A DNA stretch of 64,000 nucleotides from Zarea fungicola (GCA_900169235.1 FWCC01000011.1:124001-188000); one strand, 5' to 3'. Positions 43,487 through 54,583 are shown, counted from the stretch's first letter. Translations and numbers: made by a program. Notes: a model not told the origin generated them from the sequence alone.

Positions 43487-45826
43487 TTACACCGCGACCG
43501 TGGTAGTTCCCGCGGCCAGACCAAGCCCCTTTGAGGTACCGTTTGAAATGACAGGAGAGATCCCGTTGGCATGGAGGGCCGCGGTGGCGTGAGCCTTTCC
43601 GTTGACACCATTAACATGGCCGTTGCCATTGACGTGAACTCCATTTGTTCCATTCTGTTTCAGGTTGAGGGCCACCTTGGTACCAGGTGTATACATGGCG
43701 CCGATGACCTTGTTGAAGAACTTTCCTTGGCGGACAGCGGCGTAGATTTCGCTTGTGCGGCTTCCAATAGTCCTCTTTTGAGCATCGGTCGCTGCATCCA
43801 CGTCGTGGATGGTGGGGTGGTCTGCGAGGCCTCTGTGCATGGGAATTTTGAGCTCCTCACGCACAAACTGATAAATCGCCTTGGACGTATCGCCAAGGTA
43901 GCTAGCCGTTGGGGGTGCTGTGAAGAATCGGGTGCGTGATGCTTCGTACTGGCTCTGCAGAATGCTAGCGACCTCGCCGCGGAATAGTCTGACGGCGTCT
44001 CCAGGAACACCGTTTCCAAACACTGTGTTGCGATCAAGAATGTCGAGGACCTGACCTGCGGCATCCGCGACGGCGAGGGTGCAGCGGTAGTCTAGATCCT
44101 TATCCGATAGAGCAACCCACTTGGATTCAATTGCTTGCCAGATCTCACTGGAAACAGCGGGGATTTTCTCCATAGGAAGGTATGAGCCAAAGTGACGTCT
44201 AGCCAAGTCCTCAACGAGTGGTCTCGTAGCAACGCGATGCTCGATTTGCAAACAGCGAAGATCGAGCGCCTGGCAGAGCACGTAAATGTATGTAGAAACC
44301 ATGAGGTACAGAACATCAACAGAGTCAAGGGCAATGCGAGCGGCGACAAGGGCCATCGAGTTGACGGCCTGGTTGTGCATCTCGGCGCTCTGGACGTGAC
44401 TTGAAACAGGGTGCGTGAGCTGTGCGAGTTCAGCCATGTATGCAGACATGGAAATGTCAAGCCCCTTCATAGGCAGCGACCTGCTGGGGTCGTCAGCTGA
44501 CAGATTAGGAGGCAGATCGGGGTTGAGATCATGGCTGAGGATCTCCGAGCATTGTGCGTAGACGATGCGTCCGAGGTTCTGCATGGATGAAGAGGCCAAC
44601 TCCATGGCAGAGGTCACAGAGGCTGCCTGGAAGTTACCTCCGTTGTAAATCTGCTGAGCCTTGACATCAATGAGGGGGTTGTCTGTTGTACTGTTGAGCT
44701 CAACTTCCACCTGCTGATGAGCCAGGTTGAGGCGCTCCAGCACGGGTCCAATCCACTGCGGTGCAGTTCGCAGGGCATAGCGATCCTGCGCAAGAGCGCG
44801 CTTGAGCTTGACGTTCTCCATGGTCAGCTGAGACTTCTTGAGGAAGTTGGTCAAGTTTCTTGAGACTTCGAGTTGGCCGGGGTGAGGACGGGCTTCGGAA
44901 ATGAAGGAAGCAAAGTTGCTGGTGGCACCAACAGTCGCCTCGGACATCATGGCAGACAAAACTTGCGTCCAGATGGCGAGCTGGTGGCTCTGGAAGAGTG
45001 CCAGAGAAGCAGCTGCGGCGCTAGTACCAGTTCCGTTGGCAATGGCAAGTCCGCACTTTGCCTTGAGCTTGACCGGCTCCATGCCAAGATGCTTGAGCGC
45101 CTTGTCTGCCGTCAGGATGGTCTCCTCACCACCAGAGCGTATGCGCACATAGACGTCGGGGTTGCCAGTCAAAGTGCTGGCAATGTAGGAAAGCGGCATC
45201 AAGTCACCAGAGGCAGAAATACTTCCTCGAAGTGGAACAATGGGTGTAGCGTTGTTCTCCAGCAGCTTGTGGATGCCCTGAATAACATCCATGGTGACAC
45301 CGGAATGGCCTCGCATGAGGGAGTTGCAGCGTACCAGCATCATGCCTCGGACAATCTGCTCAGGGAGCGCATTTGAACGCATTGAACCCAATGCCGGGTC
45401 TGAGTTGCGTCCACTACGAATGCCTTTATCTGAAGGAGAAAGAATACCGACATTGAGGAGTTGCATCAGCGCAACCTGAAGCTTTTCCGTATCGTTGGTT
45501 CGCAGACCCGCACTTCCTCCAAATCCAGTGTTGACACCATAGATAATCTTGCCATTATCGATGGCACTCATGAGATATTGAAAGCTTTCTTCCACTCGCT
45601 GTAAGGTGGCGGGGTCATCTGCCAATTGTGATGTTGTGTTGTGGTTTGAGACAGCCACCATGGCTGCTAGAGAAAGTGTCTGGCCATCAATGACGACATT
45701 GGTTGTGTTGAGATAATCTTGCAACTCGCTCCAAACGCCAGCAAACTTGGAAATATGATCCTCGGGGTGGTGCTCAAAGAAGCTTTGGAGCTTCAGAGGC
45801 TTCTCTATATTCGTAAAGCTAGGCAT
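43487..45826 (-). CDS. PAL: Aromatic amino acid ammonia-lyase (PAL-type, MIO enzyme)
   Basis: Deaminates L-phenylalanine (or tyrosine) to trans-cinnamate (or p-coumarate) plus ammonia. One intronless frame of 779 aa, about the length of fungal PALs. The catalytic Tyr96 lies in YGVNTGFGGSA. The Ala205-Ser206-Gly207 triad in GSISASGDL forms the MIO cofactor. The following LANGTGTSAAAA-type block (Asn264) and the lyase signature region are present, so it looks active. At the substrate-selectivity site the pair is Leu123-Leu124 followed by Asn. Plant PALs have Phe-Leu there and tyrosine-using enzymes have His. The C-terminal 50 residues are a Gly/Asn/Ala-rich extension. It lies inside the FUB-like cluster, divergent from the YCII gene over 842 bp. 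Substrate is unproven; Phe is favoured. Confidence 0.93.
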   Translation of the reverse strand: MPSFTNIEKPLKLQSFFEHHPEDHISKFAGVWSELQDYLNTTNVVIDGQTLSLAAMVAVSNHNTTSQLADDPATLQRVEESFQYLMSAIDNGKIIYGVNTGFGGSAGLRTNDTEKLQVALMQLLNVGILSPSDKGIRSGRNSDPALGSMRSNALPEQIVRGMMLVRCNSLMRGHSGVTMDVIQGIHKLLENNATPIVPLRGSISASGDLMPLSYIASTLTGNPDVYVRIRSGGEETILTADKALKHLGMEPVKLKAKCGLAIANGTGTSAAAASLALFQSHQLAIWTQVLSAMMSEATVGATSNFASFISEARPHPGQLEVSRNLTNFLKKSQLTMENVKLKRALAQDRYALRTAPQWIGPVLERLNLAHQQVEVELNSTTDNPLIDVKAQQIYNGGNFQAASVTSAMELASSSMQNLGRIVYAQCSEILSHDLNPDLPPNLSADDPSRSLPMKGLDISMSAYMAELAQLTHPVSSHVQSAEMHNQAVNSMALVAARIALDSVDVLYLMVSTYIYVLCQALDLRCLQIEHRVATRPLVEDLARRHFGSYLPMEKIPAVSSEIWQAIESKWVALSDKDLDYRCTLAVADAAGQVLDILDRNTVFGNGVPGDAVRLFRGEVASILQSQYEASRTRFFTAPPTASYLGDTSKAIYQFVREELKIPMHRGLADHPTIHDVDAATDAQKRTIGSRTSEIYAAVRQGKFFNKVIGAMYTPGTKVALNLKQNGTNGVHVNGNGHVNGVNGKAHATAALHANGISPVISNGTSKGLGLAAGTTTVAV

Positions 45827-46668
45827 TGTGTACTGAGTTCTGCTTATGATCGGATGAATGCCTTTGAAGTCGTTGGAGAAAGGTATAATGATATATGGTC
45901 CAAATACTCGCCAAGATTGGGGATATTAAGTATAAATCGATTGAATCCTTTCAGATTTTTGAAAATGGCGACATTTGATACCAGAGGTACCGTTGAAAGC
46001 AATTTTGCAACAGAAGTACAAGGTTCCGTGGACGAGTTGACGGATAGATCAAGCCTAATCGGGGCAAACGTTTCATTCAACAGTTGGGAGAGATAGTTAA
46101 GAAACCCCCCGACTTGATACAAACGTGAATTTTCCGTGAAAGTCAAAAAAAGTTTGTGGCTGGGGGCTCTGGGTTTCCCAACACCCATGCTTCGTTTGAC
46201 TGAACGTTTGACAAGCTTGATTTAACCCTCCGATTGGCATGCATCTGCGCCACTTTATCCACTAATTAGTGTGAAAAGATAAGATGAGGCACATGGGAAT
46301 AAGGAATTTGGACAAATTGTCGTTCCGATTCGACGAGTGGAGTGGCCAATGCGGCACGGCGAGCCCCGGGCCGCCGATTCCAAATTTCCGACTCGGAGAG
46401 TCCAAAAGGGTAGCCCTTTCTGGAAGTGCTATTTCTGTATGGATATCATTCGAATTTTCTTTACAAATGAAATCCAACCATTCACACTAATATCGTGCTG
46501 CATCGCATTTGCATCTCAACGTGCTCACCTCTCAGTCGCCGCAGCTTTGAAGACACTCAATCAGTCAAACCCCCACACAAGCTATCCAACTCAATTTAAA
46601 TCGTGGGCACTATCAAATTTAAATAAATTTTCCATTCACTAGTGTTACCGCATTGCCACCCTGCCACC
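45827..46668. promoter_or_regulatory. Divergent promoter, ammonia-lyase / YCII gene
   Basis: 842 bp. It contains CCGACTCGGA at 46388-46397, the same ten bases as in the FUB6-like promoter, and TTCCGATTCGACG at 46323. TATA-like AT-rich words lie near both starts. This suggests that the lyase is co-regulated with the cluster. Confidence 0.5.
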
Positions 46669-47007
46669 ATGAGTACAGAGCTGCAGGCAAGCCTGCGGGA
46701 CTACGTCGTCATCATCACTGACATCCCCAACACAACCGAAAAGAGGACTGCTCTTTTGCAGAGACATAACGAAGAATCAGGATGGCTTCTGAAGGCTGGC
46801 CGTGTTCCATTCTTTGGTAGTACACTTGCCCAGCATAATGGTCCCGGCGAATCGGCCGTGGAAAACGGGACAGTCATGGTTTTAAAAGCAGAGAGTGAGG
46901 ACGAAATACGGGAAATCTTCAAGAAGGATGTATGGGTTGAGCAAGGTGTCTGGGACATGAACACTCTACAGATCTTCCCTTATCTTTGGAAGTATCCTAG
47001 GCAATAG
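46669..47007 (+). CDS. FUB2: YCII-domain small protein (FUB2-like)
   Basis: 112 aa, single exon, with a strong start context (GCCACCATG). The whole protein is one YCII-related ferredoxin-like alpha/beta domain: strand DYVVIITDI, the RTALLQRHNEES helix with its His, and a closing GTVMVLKAESEDEIREIF block. Fub2 of Fusarium is a protein of this size and fold. Its role in fusaric acid synthesis is not established, and YCII proteins include dehalogenase-like and lactonase-like enzymes. It sits between the ammonia-lyase (divergent) and the aspartokinase (co-directional). Fold assignment is good; function is open. Confidence 0.85.
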   Translation: MSTELQASLRDYVVIITDIPNTTEKRTALLQRHNEESGWLLKAGRVPFFGSTLAQHNGPGESAVENGTVMVLKAESEDEIREIFKKDVWVEQGVWDMNTLQIFPYLWKYPRQ

Positions 47008-47538
47008 CCGGCTGATGCTGTACTGAAAATAAGAGTCTGTCGCTAAACTACAACGCAGACGGATTAGTTAAGACCGAAACGTGCTTGCATAACGATGGAA
47101 TCTTTATTAAAATAGTGAAATAAACTCATAAAATACTTGCATTGTATGTGTAACAAGAACCCCGGACGTGCTGGTGGCTCGACTAAAAGTTCTGCATCGG
47201 AGCCAGCATAGCGTCACAACTGAACTCTCCGAAGCAGGGGCATATCAAAATTTAATCAGGATCTCAGCTTTGATAATATCAGGAAGCAGTTGTAACGTTA
47301 TGATAGAGCAATAGCATATTGATTCCATTTGAACCGCTTCCCATTGTACAGCTGCACAGTAAAGGCTTTCCGAGCAGGGTCGGGGACTTTCTCACGAAGC
47401 CACCCTACGATAGCCGCACCTCCCTTACCTCGGCAGTATGCTTCCTTATCTGGGCAGCATATATTCTCCATAGGTTTGAATCTTATCAAAAATTTGCAAA
47501 TTGCTTTAATTCACAGAATACAACTCTTCTTGGTCAAT
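47008..47538. other. Intergenic region before the aspartokinase
   Basis: 531 bp between two same-strand genes, presumably the FUB3-like promoter. CTCCGAAG (47236 area) and TTTCCGAGCAGGGTCGG (47366 area) are CGG-rich words. No gene seen. Confidence 0.5.
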
Positions 47539-49322
47539 ATGCGTCTTACTAATGGACAGGAAAGTGACTGGGTGGTTCACAAAGTCGGGGGCACAGCTGT
47601 TGGCAAATTCCCTGAGAAAGTAGGTCCAAAATACTTCAATTCTCCTTTGATATTGAGAAGTATACTGAATTAATATGACAGGTTGTCGATGCAATTGTTC
47701 GGTATTTTATCCTGCTCGTCCCATTCATTCGATGATTAACGATTTGAAGCTCGGAATTAAACGGTGATCTTCCAGTCGTCGTTTGCTCTGCACGCAGCTC
47801 ACGCACCAAAGCACTCGGAACAACTGGAAAGTAGGCATTTACAAACGTACAATGGACTTCATTTCGTGACAACGCTAATCCATTTACCAGATTACTTGAA
47901 GTATACAAAACATTACAGTATGTGTCTGTTGCAACAGGCAACATCAACAGATGGAACTTCATGTTTGATCGAATGTGTAAAGTCATTCGCAGCATCCGTG
48001 ATGAACACTTATCGGCTGTGCATTCCCTGGTTAAATCGGCAGAAATCCGAAGACAAACAAGCAAGCAAATCGAGGATGATTGCCAGGGGCTGTTGGATTA
48101 TATATGCATATTCAGATTTAATCCGTTCGACATCAATAGCCGATCTAAAGATAGTCTCCTCAGCGTAGGGGAGATCCTCAGCTGCCGAGTGATAACGGCA
48201 ATGCTGCTGGACAGAAATGTCGACGCGGTATTTGTCTCACTATGCAACGCAATCCCTGCCGGGGATTTGCATCGCCTGCAGCCAGGGTGGTTTGAAGAGG
48301 CCGCAGAAGCAATTGGGGGAAAGCTCCAGCTGCATCACGGAAAGGTGATTGTCGTTACAGGCTTTTTCGGAGCTGTGCCAGGCAGCCTGATTGACAGCAG
48401 CATTGGGCGCGGATACTCGGATGTGTGCGCGGCGCTTGTGGGTATTGGCCTGCAGGCGAAAAGGATAAACATCTGGAAGGAGGTGGATGGTATCTTCACT
48501 GCCGATCCCAGAGAGGTGGCGGATGCGAGATGTCTATCGACAATAACCAGTTCCGAGGTGGCTGCCTTGACGTTTTACGGATCCGAGGTTGTGCATCACC
48601 TTGCGCTTACTCTGGCCACAAAGGCTTGCCCTCCGATTCAAATGTCTGTCAGGAACATCCAGAAGCCGTCCGCGCCGGGTACTCTGATCATCCCCAATCC
48701 GGCAAAGCCCACCTCGAAGCAGTTGATTGCCCATATTGGGTCGGGCGAAAGCAGCAGTGGACATTTGGCGGTGCAGCCACCACTCATCACGGGTCACGTA
48801 TTGCCCACAGGCATCACTGTGAAGAGAGATGTTGCCGTTATTGAAATTACTGGCAACGGGAATTCTCTTGCGTGCGACTTTTTCGCCAACATCTTTGCCA
48901 TTCTGGCGAGCCACGATGTTGCAGCTGATTTGGTCTGTATTACCGAGTCACAAATCTCCATGGCAATCAACACAGTCGGGATGAGCGCTGAGCGCATGGA
49001 AGATTTCCAGCTCGAACTTGAACGCGAGGGAGTCGTGTCAATCGCATTCAACAGGGCGATTCTGAGCTTAGTCGGACCAACGTCCAAGGCCACGACTGCT
49101 ATTGCTGGGCAGATGTTTTCTGCGCTGGGCAAGCAAAATATCGTGGTCGAAATGATATCAAAAGGTCCGTTTACACATTGACAAATCTAATTGCTCTAAA
49201 AAAAACACTAAATCCGTTACTCTCTAGGACGCGACCAGATGAACCTCTCTTGCGTGGTCCCCGTCAATGCTGCTTCAGCGGCCATTAAGATTCTCCACAA
49301 CAGCTTCTTCAGTTTACAGTAG
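47539..49322 (+). CDS. FUB3: Aspartokinase (FUB3-like)
   Basis: Phosphorylates aspartate, the first step toward homoserine, which feeds O-acetylhomoserine to the FUB7-like enzyme. Proposed exons are 47539-47619, 47682-47701, 47750-47830, 47951-49164 and 49228-49322, about 496 aa. The third intron's acceptor is uncertain; a strong ACATTACAG site at 47918 does not keep frame. The kinase domain shows KVGGTAVGKF at the start, VVVCSARSS, VTGFFGAVPGS, IGRGYSD and KEVDGIFTADPR. Two ACT regulatory regions follow, ending in SKGRDQMNLSCVV. Oddly, the usual KFGGTSVG reads KVGGTAVG: Phe16 to Val and Ser20 to Ala. It is probably a cluster-dedicated paralogue, with the housekeeping copy elsewhere. Confidence 0.85.
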
Positions 49323-50504
49323 AGACAGCACTCTGGCGGGACAAAAATGTACAATTATTCTTGCATTATCTTGCATTTGGTTCAAGGGTGGATTTGTATT
49401 CTGGACTAATTGTACTATGACGAAAGCGAGCTGTTGACGACCGGAGGACCCTTGTCAATAGATACTCGGAACCGAGGTAGAAAGCTTCCGACAAGGCTCC
49501 GAATCGACGATCTACATTCAGGACTGTTGGGAAGCAGCCCGGCGCATGTACAGTTCATAGGGAAGCAATACAACCTTCGTATCTGGGTTTTCTTAAAAAA
49601 AAATTCATCTCTACAGAGATTTAATCTTGGATTGACAACTTGCTACCACCCTCGCAGGCGTCATGTTTCTGGCGCGGCCAGCTTCCTCATTGCAAAGCCC
49701 GGTGCTAGCCGTGCAAAACGCCGCGACGGAGGCACAACGCCGCTCCGTCACCTTTTCCAGCACCTTTATGTAATGCCATGGAATGCAGTGTAATACAAAC
49801 GGTACAAGGAGTTGCATATTATTAAGATTAAGACTGCGAGCTGGAGTTCATTATAGCTAACAATCTACTGGCTATTTTTGGCATTTCAGTAGAAATAATG
49901 TATTGTGCATAATGGACTTCTAAATCCATCTTAGTCTCTCCTTTGAAACAGCATCGTACCAGTACACCTAAGATCACTCATTTTTTCGAAGGCTAGGAGC
50001 CTCAATCTACATAGGGTTGCATTGATGAAAGCCATTAGGGTGATGAGCATGGCGAGGAAAGTCATCCAGCACAATGGAAAAAATACAAAGCATTTACAGA
50101 CAAGGTACATAACTCTAAAGACACATCCAGCATTTGATTGGCGAGCACATTGACATTGTGACTGCTGTAAAACCCGACGGAAGTGCCAAGTCCGCAGTGG
50201 GCGCGCAACTACGCCGTAGAAGGAAAAGCCACATTAGACAAACCAACTGAAACGATGAAAACTAATTTAAGGCGCTTAGATTTGAGTGGATATTTTTGCT
50301 CCATTGCTCCGTAAAACAGACAATGTAGGATGCAATAGCGCCGTCTACCGGCGTTGTTGGTGGGTAGATGCGGAGAAAACCCCAGACTGTAGCCTCGGCC
50401 CGGAAATCGGAACGGCCCTGGTATATGAGATAAGACACGCTTACTGCACTGCGTCGCAAGTCACCAAAACATTGCTGAAAGAATCACGACAATTATTCAG
50501 CAAA
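49323..50504. other. Intergenic region at the right edge of the cluster
   Basis: 1.2 kb between the aspartokinase and the acetoacetyl-CoA synthetase. Open frames are short and unsupported. No FUB1, FUB4 or FUB5 remnant is visible. This is the likely cluster boundary. Confidence 0.55.
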
Positions 50505-52959
50505 ATGGATTTGGAAACGATGCCTCGCAAGCTCTGGGAGCACCCCAATCCCAAGGAGACGGCCATGGGGCAGTTTATGGAGGACTGCAACCGACGCTTC
50601 GGTCTCAAGATGCAGGTAAGCCTGGCCATTTAATTCCTTTGGGATTCCACTGCATCCCTCAGACTGTTCGCTCACCGCATCGCCGACTGTAGACCTTTGA
50701 TGAGCTCTACGAGTGGTCCTGTACCAAGCGTGCCGACTTCTGGGGCCACCTCTGGGAGACGCAGCGCTGGATCCACGAGGGCAGTTACAAGCGCGTCGTG
50801 GATGAATCCATTCCCATCGACGGGCTCCCTCGCTGGTTCGAGGGCGTCCGCCTCAACTTTGCCGAGAACTTGCTGTATCGCCGCGGCCTGGAGCAGGGAC
50901 CTGGCACGCGTGGCACACAGGACAAGGACGACAACAAGGTGGCGGTGACGGAGATTCGCGAGGGCGGCATCGACGAGCGCGCCGTGACGTGGCGGGAGCT
51001 GAGACACGATGCGGGACGCTTGGCGGCAGCCATGGAGGCGAGGGGGGTCAAGAGGGGGGACAGAATCGTGGTGGTTGGCGCCAACTCGTACACGACGTTG
51101 TTGGTCATGCTGGCCGCGACATGGCTCGGCGGTCTCTTTAGCAGCAGCTCGACGGACATGGGCGTCAACGGCCTGTTGCAGCGGACAGTGCAGATTAACC
51201 CCAAGGTGAGTTTTGCTCTTAATTTTATGCAATTGCCACGGTTGCAATTGTCGCAGCTTCCACAATTATACTGTATTGTTAGAACCCATTAGCTGACCAT
51301 CTCTTCAATACTAGTTTGTCTTCTTCGACGATGGTGCCCTGTACAATGGCCGCACCATTGATCTCCGTGGCAAGATGGCGGGCATGCTCAAGGGCCTCGT
51401 CGCCGACTGCAGCAACTTTGAAAGCATGATTGCCATCCGCCGCTTCGAGACCCCGTATGACACGGCGGCGATGGCCCGGGTCGAGCGCTGGGAGCGCTTC
51501 CTCGCCGCCGGCGCCTCGTACGCCAGCCCGCCCGCGTTTGTCCGCGTCGGCTTCCAGGACCCCATGGTGGTGTACTACTCGTCGGGCACGACGGGCGCCC
51601 CCAAGGCCATTGTCCACGCCGTCGGTCCGCTCCTCGTGAGCGGCCGCAAGGAGTCGGTGCTGCACCGCCGGCAGACGCCGCAGGACGTGGCGCTCCAGTA
51701 CACCACGACGGGCTGGATCATGTACATGGCGAGCGTGTCGGCGCTGATCCAGGGCAGCCACGCGCTCCTGTACGACGGCAGCCCGTTCCAGCCCGACGTC
51801 GGCCTGCTGGTGCGGCTGGTGGCCCGGCACCGGGCGACCAAGCTGGGCATCAGCCCGCGGTGGATGGCCGAGTTTATGAAGAACGGGCTGGCGCCGCGCG
51901 ACATGGCGGACATTTCGAGCCTCAAGGTGGTGACGTGCACGGGCATGGTGCTGCCGGACCAGATGTTTGACTGGTTCTACGACGTGGGCTTCCCCAAGCA
52001 CACGCAGCTGGCCAACATCAGTGGCGGAACAGATATTGTAAGTTTTTTTTTTCAACCATATGTACTCCTGGCTGGTACTAGAAATCTTGACTAATTCTCC
52101 TCTTTATTTGCTCTCCTAGGCCGGATGCTTTGTTATGGAGAATCCCCTCAATCCTCTCTACCGTGGCGGCTGCATGGGTGGCTCGCTCGGCGTCCCGATT
52201 GCCGTCTACGACCATGAAATGGACGACGGCAGCGATGGGAAACCCGTTCCTATTGGCACATCAGGCGACCTCGTCGCCACAGCGGCCTTCCCCAACATCC
52301 CCATCTACCTCTGGAACGACGGCGACAAGTCCCCTGGTCCCAAGTACATGGCGGCCTACTACGAGCGCTTCAACCACGTGTGGGCGCAGGGCGACTTTTG
52401 CCAGATCCACCCCAAGAGCAAAGCCATGATGCTGCAGGGCCGCTCCGACGGCGTCCTGAATCCGAGCGGCATCCGGTTCGGCAGTGCCGACATCTACGCG
52501 GTTCTGGAGAAGCACTTCCCCACGACCATTGCCGAGAGCATCTGCGTAGGACAGCGGCGACCAGAGGACTTGGATGAGAGTGTTGTGCTATTCGTGCTGA
52601 TGAAGAAGCCTGGGTCCCTGAACAAAGGGCTCGTGTCGGACATTCGGGCTGTGATTGCGCGGGAGCTGACCAAGAGGCATGTGCCCAAGTATATTTTTGA
52701 GGTCCCTGAGATTCCGGTATGTAAAGAAACTGTTCTCTTTTTTCCTTTCCCCTATTTATTAGGCATGTATGTGAGCGACGTCAGCTAATCGCTTTCATAG
52801 ACTACTGTCAATGGTAAAAAGGTCGAGCTGCCCATCAAGAAGATCATTGGCGGCAAGACGGTCAAACCAAGCGGCACGCTGCTGAACCCAGACAGCCTGA
52901 ACTTCTTTTATCAGTTTCAAAAGATTGAAAAACTGGTCGAGCCTCAGGCGAAGCTGTAA
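50505..52959 (+). CDS. Acetoacetyl-CoA synthetase
   Basis: ANL-superfamily enzyme making acetoacetyl-CoA from acetoacetate, ATP and CoA in the cytosol. About 700 aa in five exons: 50505-50615, 50693-51205, 51315-52037, 52120-52716 and 52801-52959, all in phase. It opens with PRKLWEHPNPKETAM, the usual family N terminus, followed by NFAENLL in the ACS N-terminal region. The AMP-binding motif is YYSSGTTGAPKAIVH, then YTTTGWIMYM and NISGGTDI. Near the C terminus come QGRSDGVLNPSGIRFG and VNGKKVE, where the catalytic Lys lies. The frame is open upstream to 50286, but I chose 50505 because homologues start here. It is probably primary metabolism rather than part of the cluster. Confidence 0.93.
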
Positions 52960-53164
52960 AGACGCAAGAATACCGTGACATATATATGTATATATATAGT
53001 AGAACAATAGAAATGGAACAATTTCAGTTGCGTAAAATTTCCAAAACTGTGAATAAAAAAAGGAAAATGAATAAACTCCGGATAGGTGGCCATGAAAGCA
53101 ATAAAAGCAACAGAATAATCGTACAGTGCTGGAATCCAAATCGCAGAAGGAGTACGCCACCACC

Positions 53165-53761
53165 TTACAAACCCTTCCTCTCCTCCTTCTTCGCCAACGT
53201 ATCCGGAAACTTGCCCCCATTGACACCATACCGCCATGCCAAATAGCCCAGCATGCCGCCTACGCTCCCCAGCCCCGCGGCGCCCACTACACCGCGCCAG
53301 CCCAGCGCAGCAATCACCGGCTTCGCGGCATCTTGTGCGGCGGCGGCCCCCCCTCCACCTACACCTCCTGCTCGGGCCATGACCACAAGGGCCGCCGCCG
53401 TCGCGGCACCCATGCCGGCATATGTCCAGTCGTCCGTCTCGAGCTGGCCCTTGTTCTCGAGGAGCCGCCAGCTGCGGTCCTGCCACTCAATCACCTCGCG
53501 GCCCCACATGCGGCCGACAAGGCCGACGCCGACGATGCCCATGGTGATGATGATGTTGCTGGCGCAGGAGCGCAGGAGCCGGGCGGCAAAGGGCTGCTGG
53601 GTGGCGGGTCGAAGGGCGGGGATGATGGTGCGCGCGCTCGTAGTGGTGAGGCCGATGAGGGTGCCAAAGGTGACGGCGCGGGTGGCGACGTGGACGGTGA
53701 GGATGGTGTGGCCGAGAGGCTGGTCCTCTGCGTAGGGAGGGTGCGGAAAGTATCGCGACAT
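53165..53761 (-). CDS. Small hydrophobic membrane protein, unknown function
   Basis: 198 aa in one exon. I do not recognise the family. It begins MSRYFPHPPYAEDQPLGHT and has three or four hydrophobic, Gly/Ala-rich segments that look like membrane helices: about residues 16-45, 65-90, 120-145 and 155-180. A WGREVIEWQDRSWRLL amphipathic stretch lies between them. The tail is basic (KKEERKGL). The Gly/Ala-rich helices suggest a mitochondrial inner-membrane protein, but this is a guess. The ATG at 53761 is preferred to an upstream in-frame one at 53884, whose extension is Ser/Thr-rich leader. Confidence 0.7.
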   Translation of the reverse strand: MSRYFPHPPYAEDQPLGHTILTVHVATRAVTFGTLIGLTTTSARTIIPALRPATQQPFAARLLRSCASNIIITMGIVGVGLVGRMWGREVIEWQDRSWRLLENKGQLETDDWTYAGMGAATAAALVVMARAGGVGGGGAAAAQDAAKPVIAALGWRGVVGAAGLGSVGGMLGYLAWRYGVNGGKFPDTLAKKEERKGL

Positions 53762-54583
53762 GGTTACTTTCTTGCAGGTGCGTGTTGTGTGATTTGTGCC
53801 CTTTCTTGGTCGAGCGCTAACTAGAGTAGAGCTACTCTGGGTGAATTGAAATGTAGGTTGGCCGTGATGAAATGAAGACTGCAATAGTGTTCAACGTTGA
53901 TGTGACGTGGATGTTGAATGTTGAAAAAAATGAAAGAGAAAAAGGATGCGCGCAGCCTTAAATTTCAAGCTGAAGCTGAAGCTTCCCCGCTCATAGCTGA
54001 CGTCGTGTTTAAGCTACCAAGATGCGAGGGCACTAACTAAAACGACCTAGCATTTCGAAGTCTCGCGATGCAGTCCCCAACTCGAATCCAATCAGCAGCC
54101 CTGGGATTCCGATGACAAGGCGCAAGCAGCCCACTGAGTCCACCGAGTCCACTGAGTAGCCTCTTTCGGAAACACTGGCGAGTGCGAGACCGAGATGCCC
54201 GCCACTCCACAGCGGGCCTTGGTGTCTTTGGGGGTCTTTAGTGGTCTTTATTAGTGGGCAAGGCACCTGCGATCCGTCGCTGGGATCGCCGCGTCCAGTT
54301 TAGAGCCAGCACCAAGCCTAGGTAAGCAATCAACTGGTTACCTGCCCAGACTCAGACTGTTCAGTAAATCTTAATCATGTAAAAATGCCCCGGCTTAGCA
54401 TTCATGTCATAATTCGTGTATTCAACCTAGAGGATGGATGCCATGTAACCCGCCAAACAAACGCCAATCATGACCATGCTCAACCCGAGATAATATCTCA
54501 GTTACTACAGTGAATGCCCAGGCAGACAGAAACAACAACGAGCCGTCGGCCTATTCTTCAGCAACTCGTCAACGACGCCGACT
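53762..54583. other. Intergenic region
   Basis: 822 bp: promoter of the small membrane protein, then the 3' end of the APC6 gene. It contains a nine-base near-tandem, CCACTGAGT/CCACCGAGT/CCACTGAGT (both strands considered), around 54132-54160. No gene seen. Confidence 0.5.

Noticed and set aside
50286..50504. Upstream in-frame extension of acetoacetyl-CoA synthetase
   Set aside because: Homologues start at the downstream ATG and the extension has no family similarity that I recognise.
50505..52959. Acetoacetyl-CoA synthetase as a cluster gene
   Set aside because: Conserved primary-metabolism enzyme separated by 1.2 kb from the last cluster gene; no step in the proposed pathway needs it.
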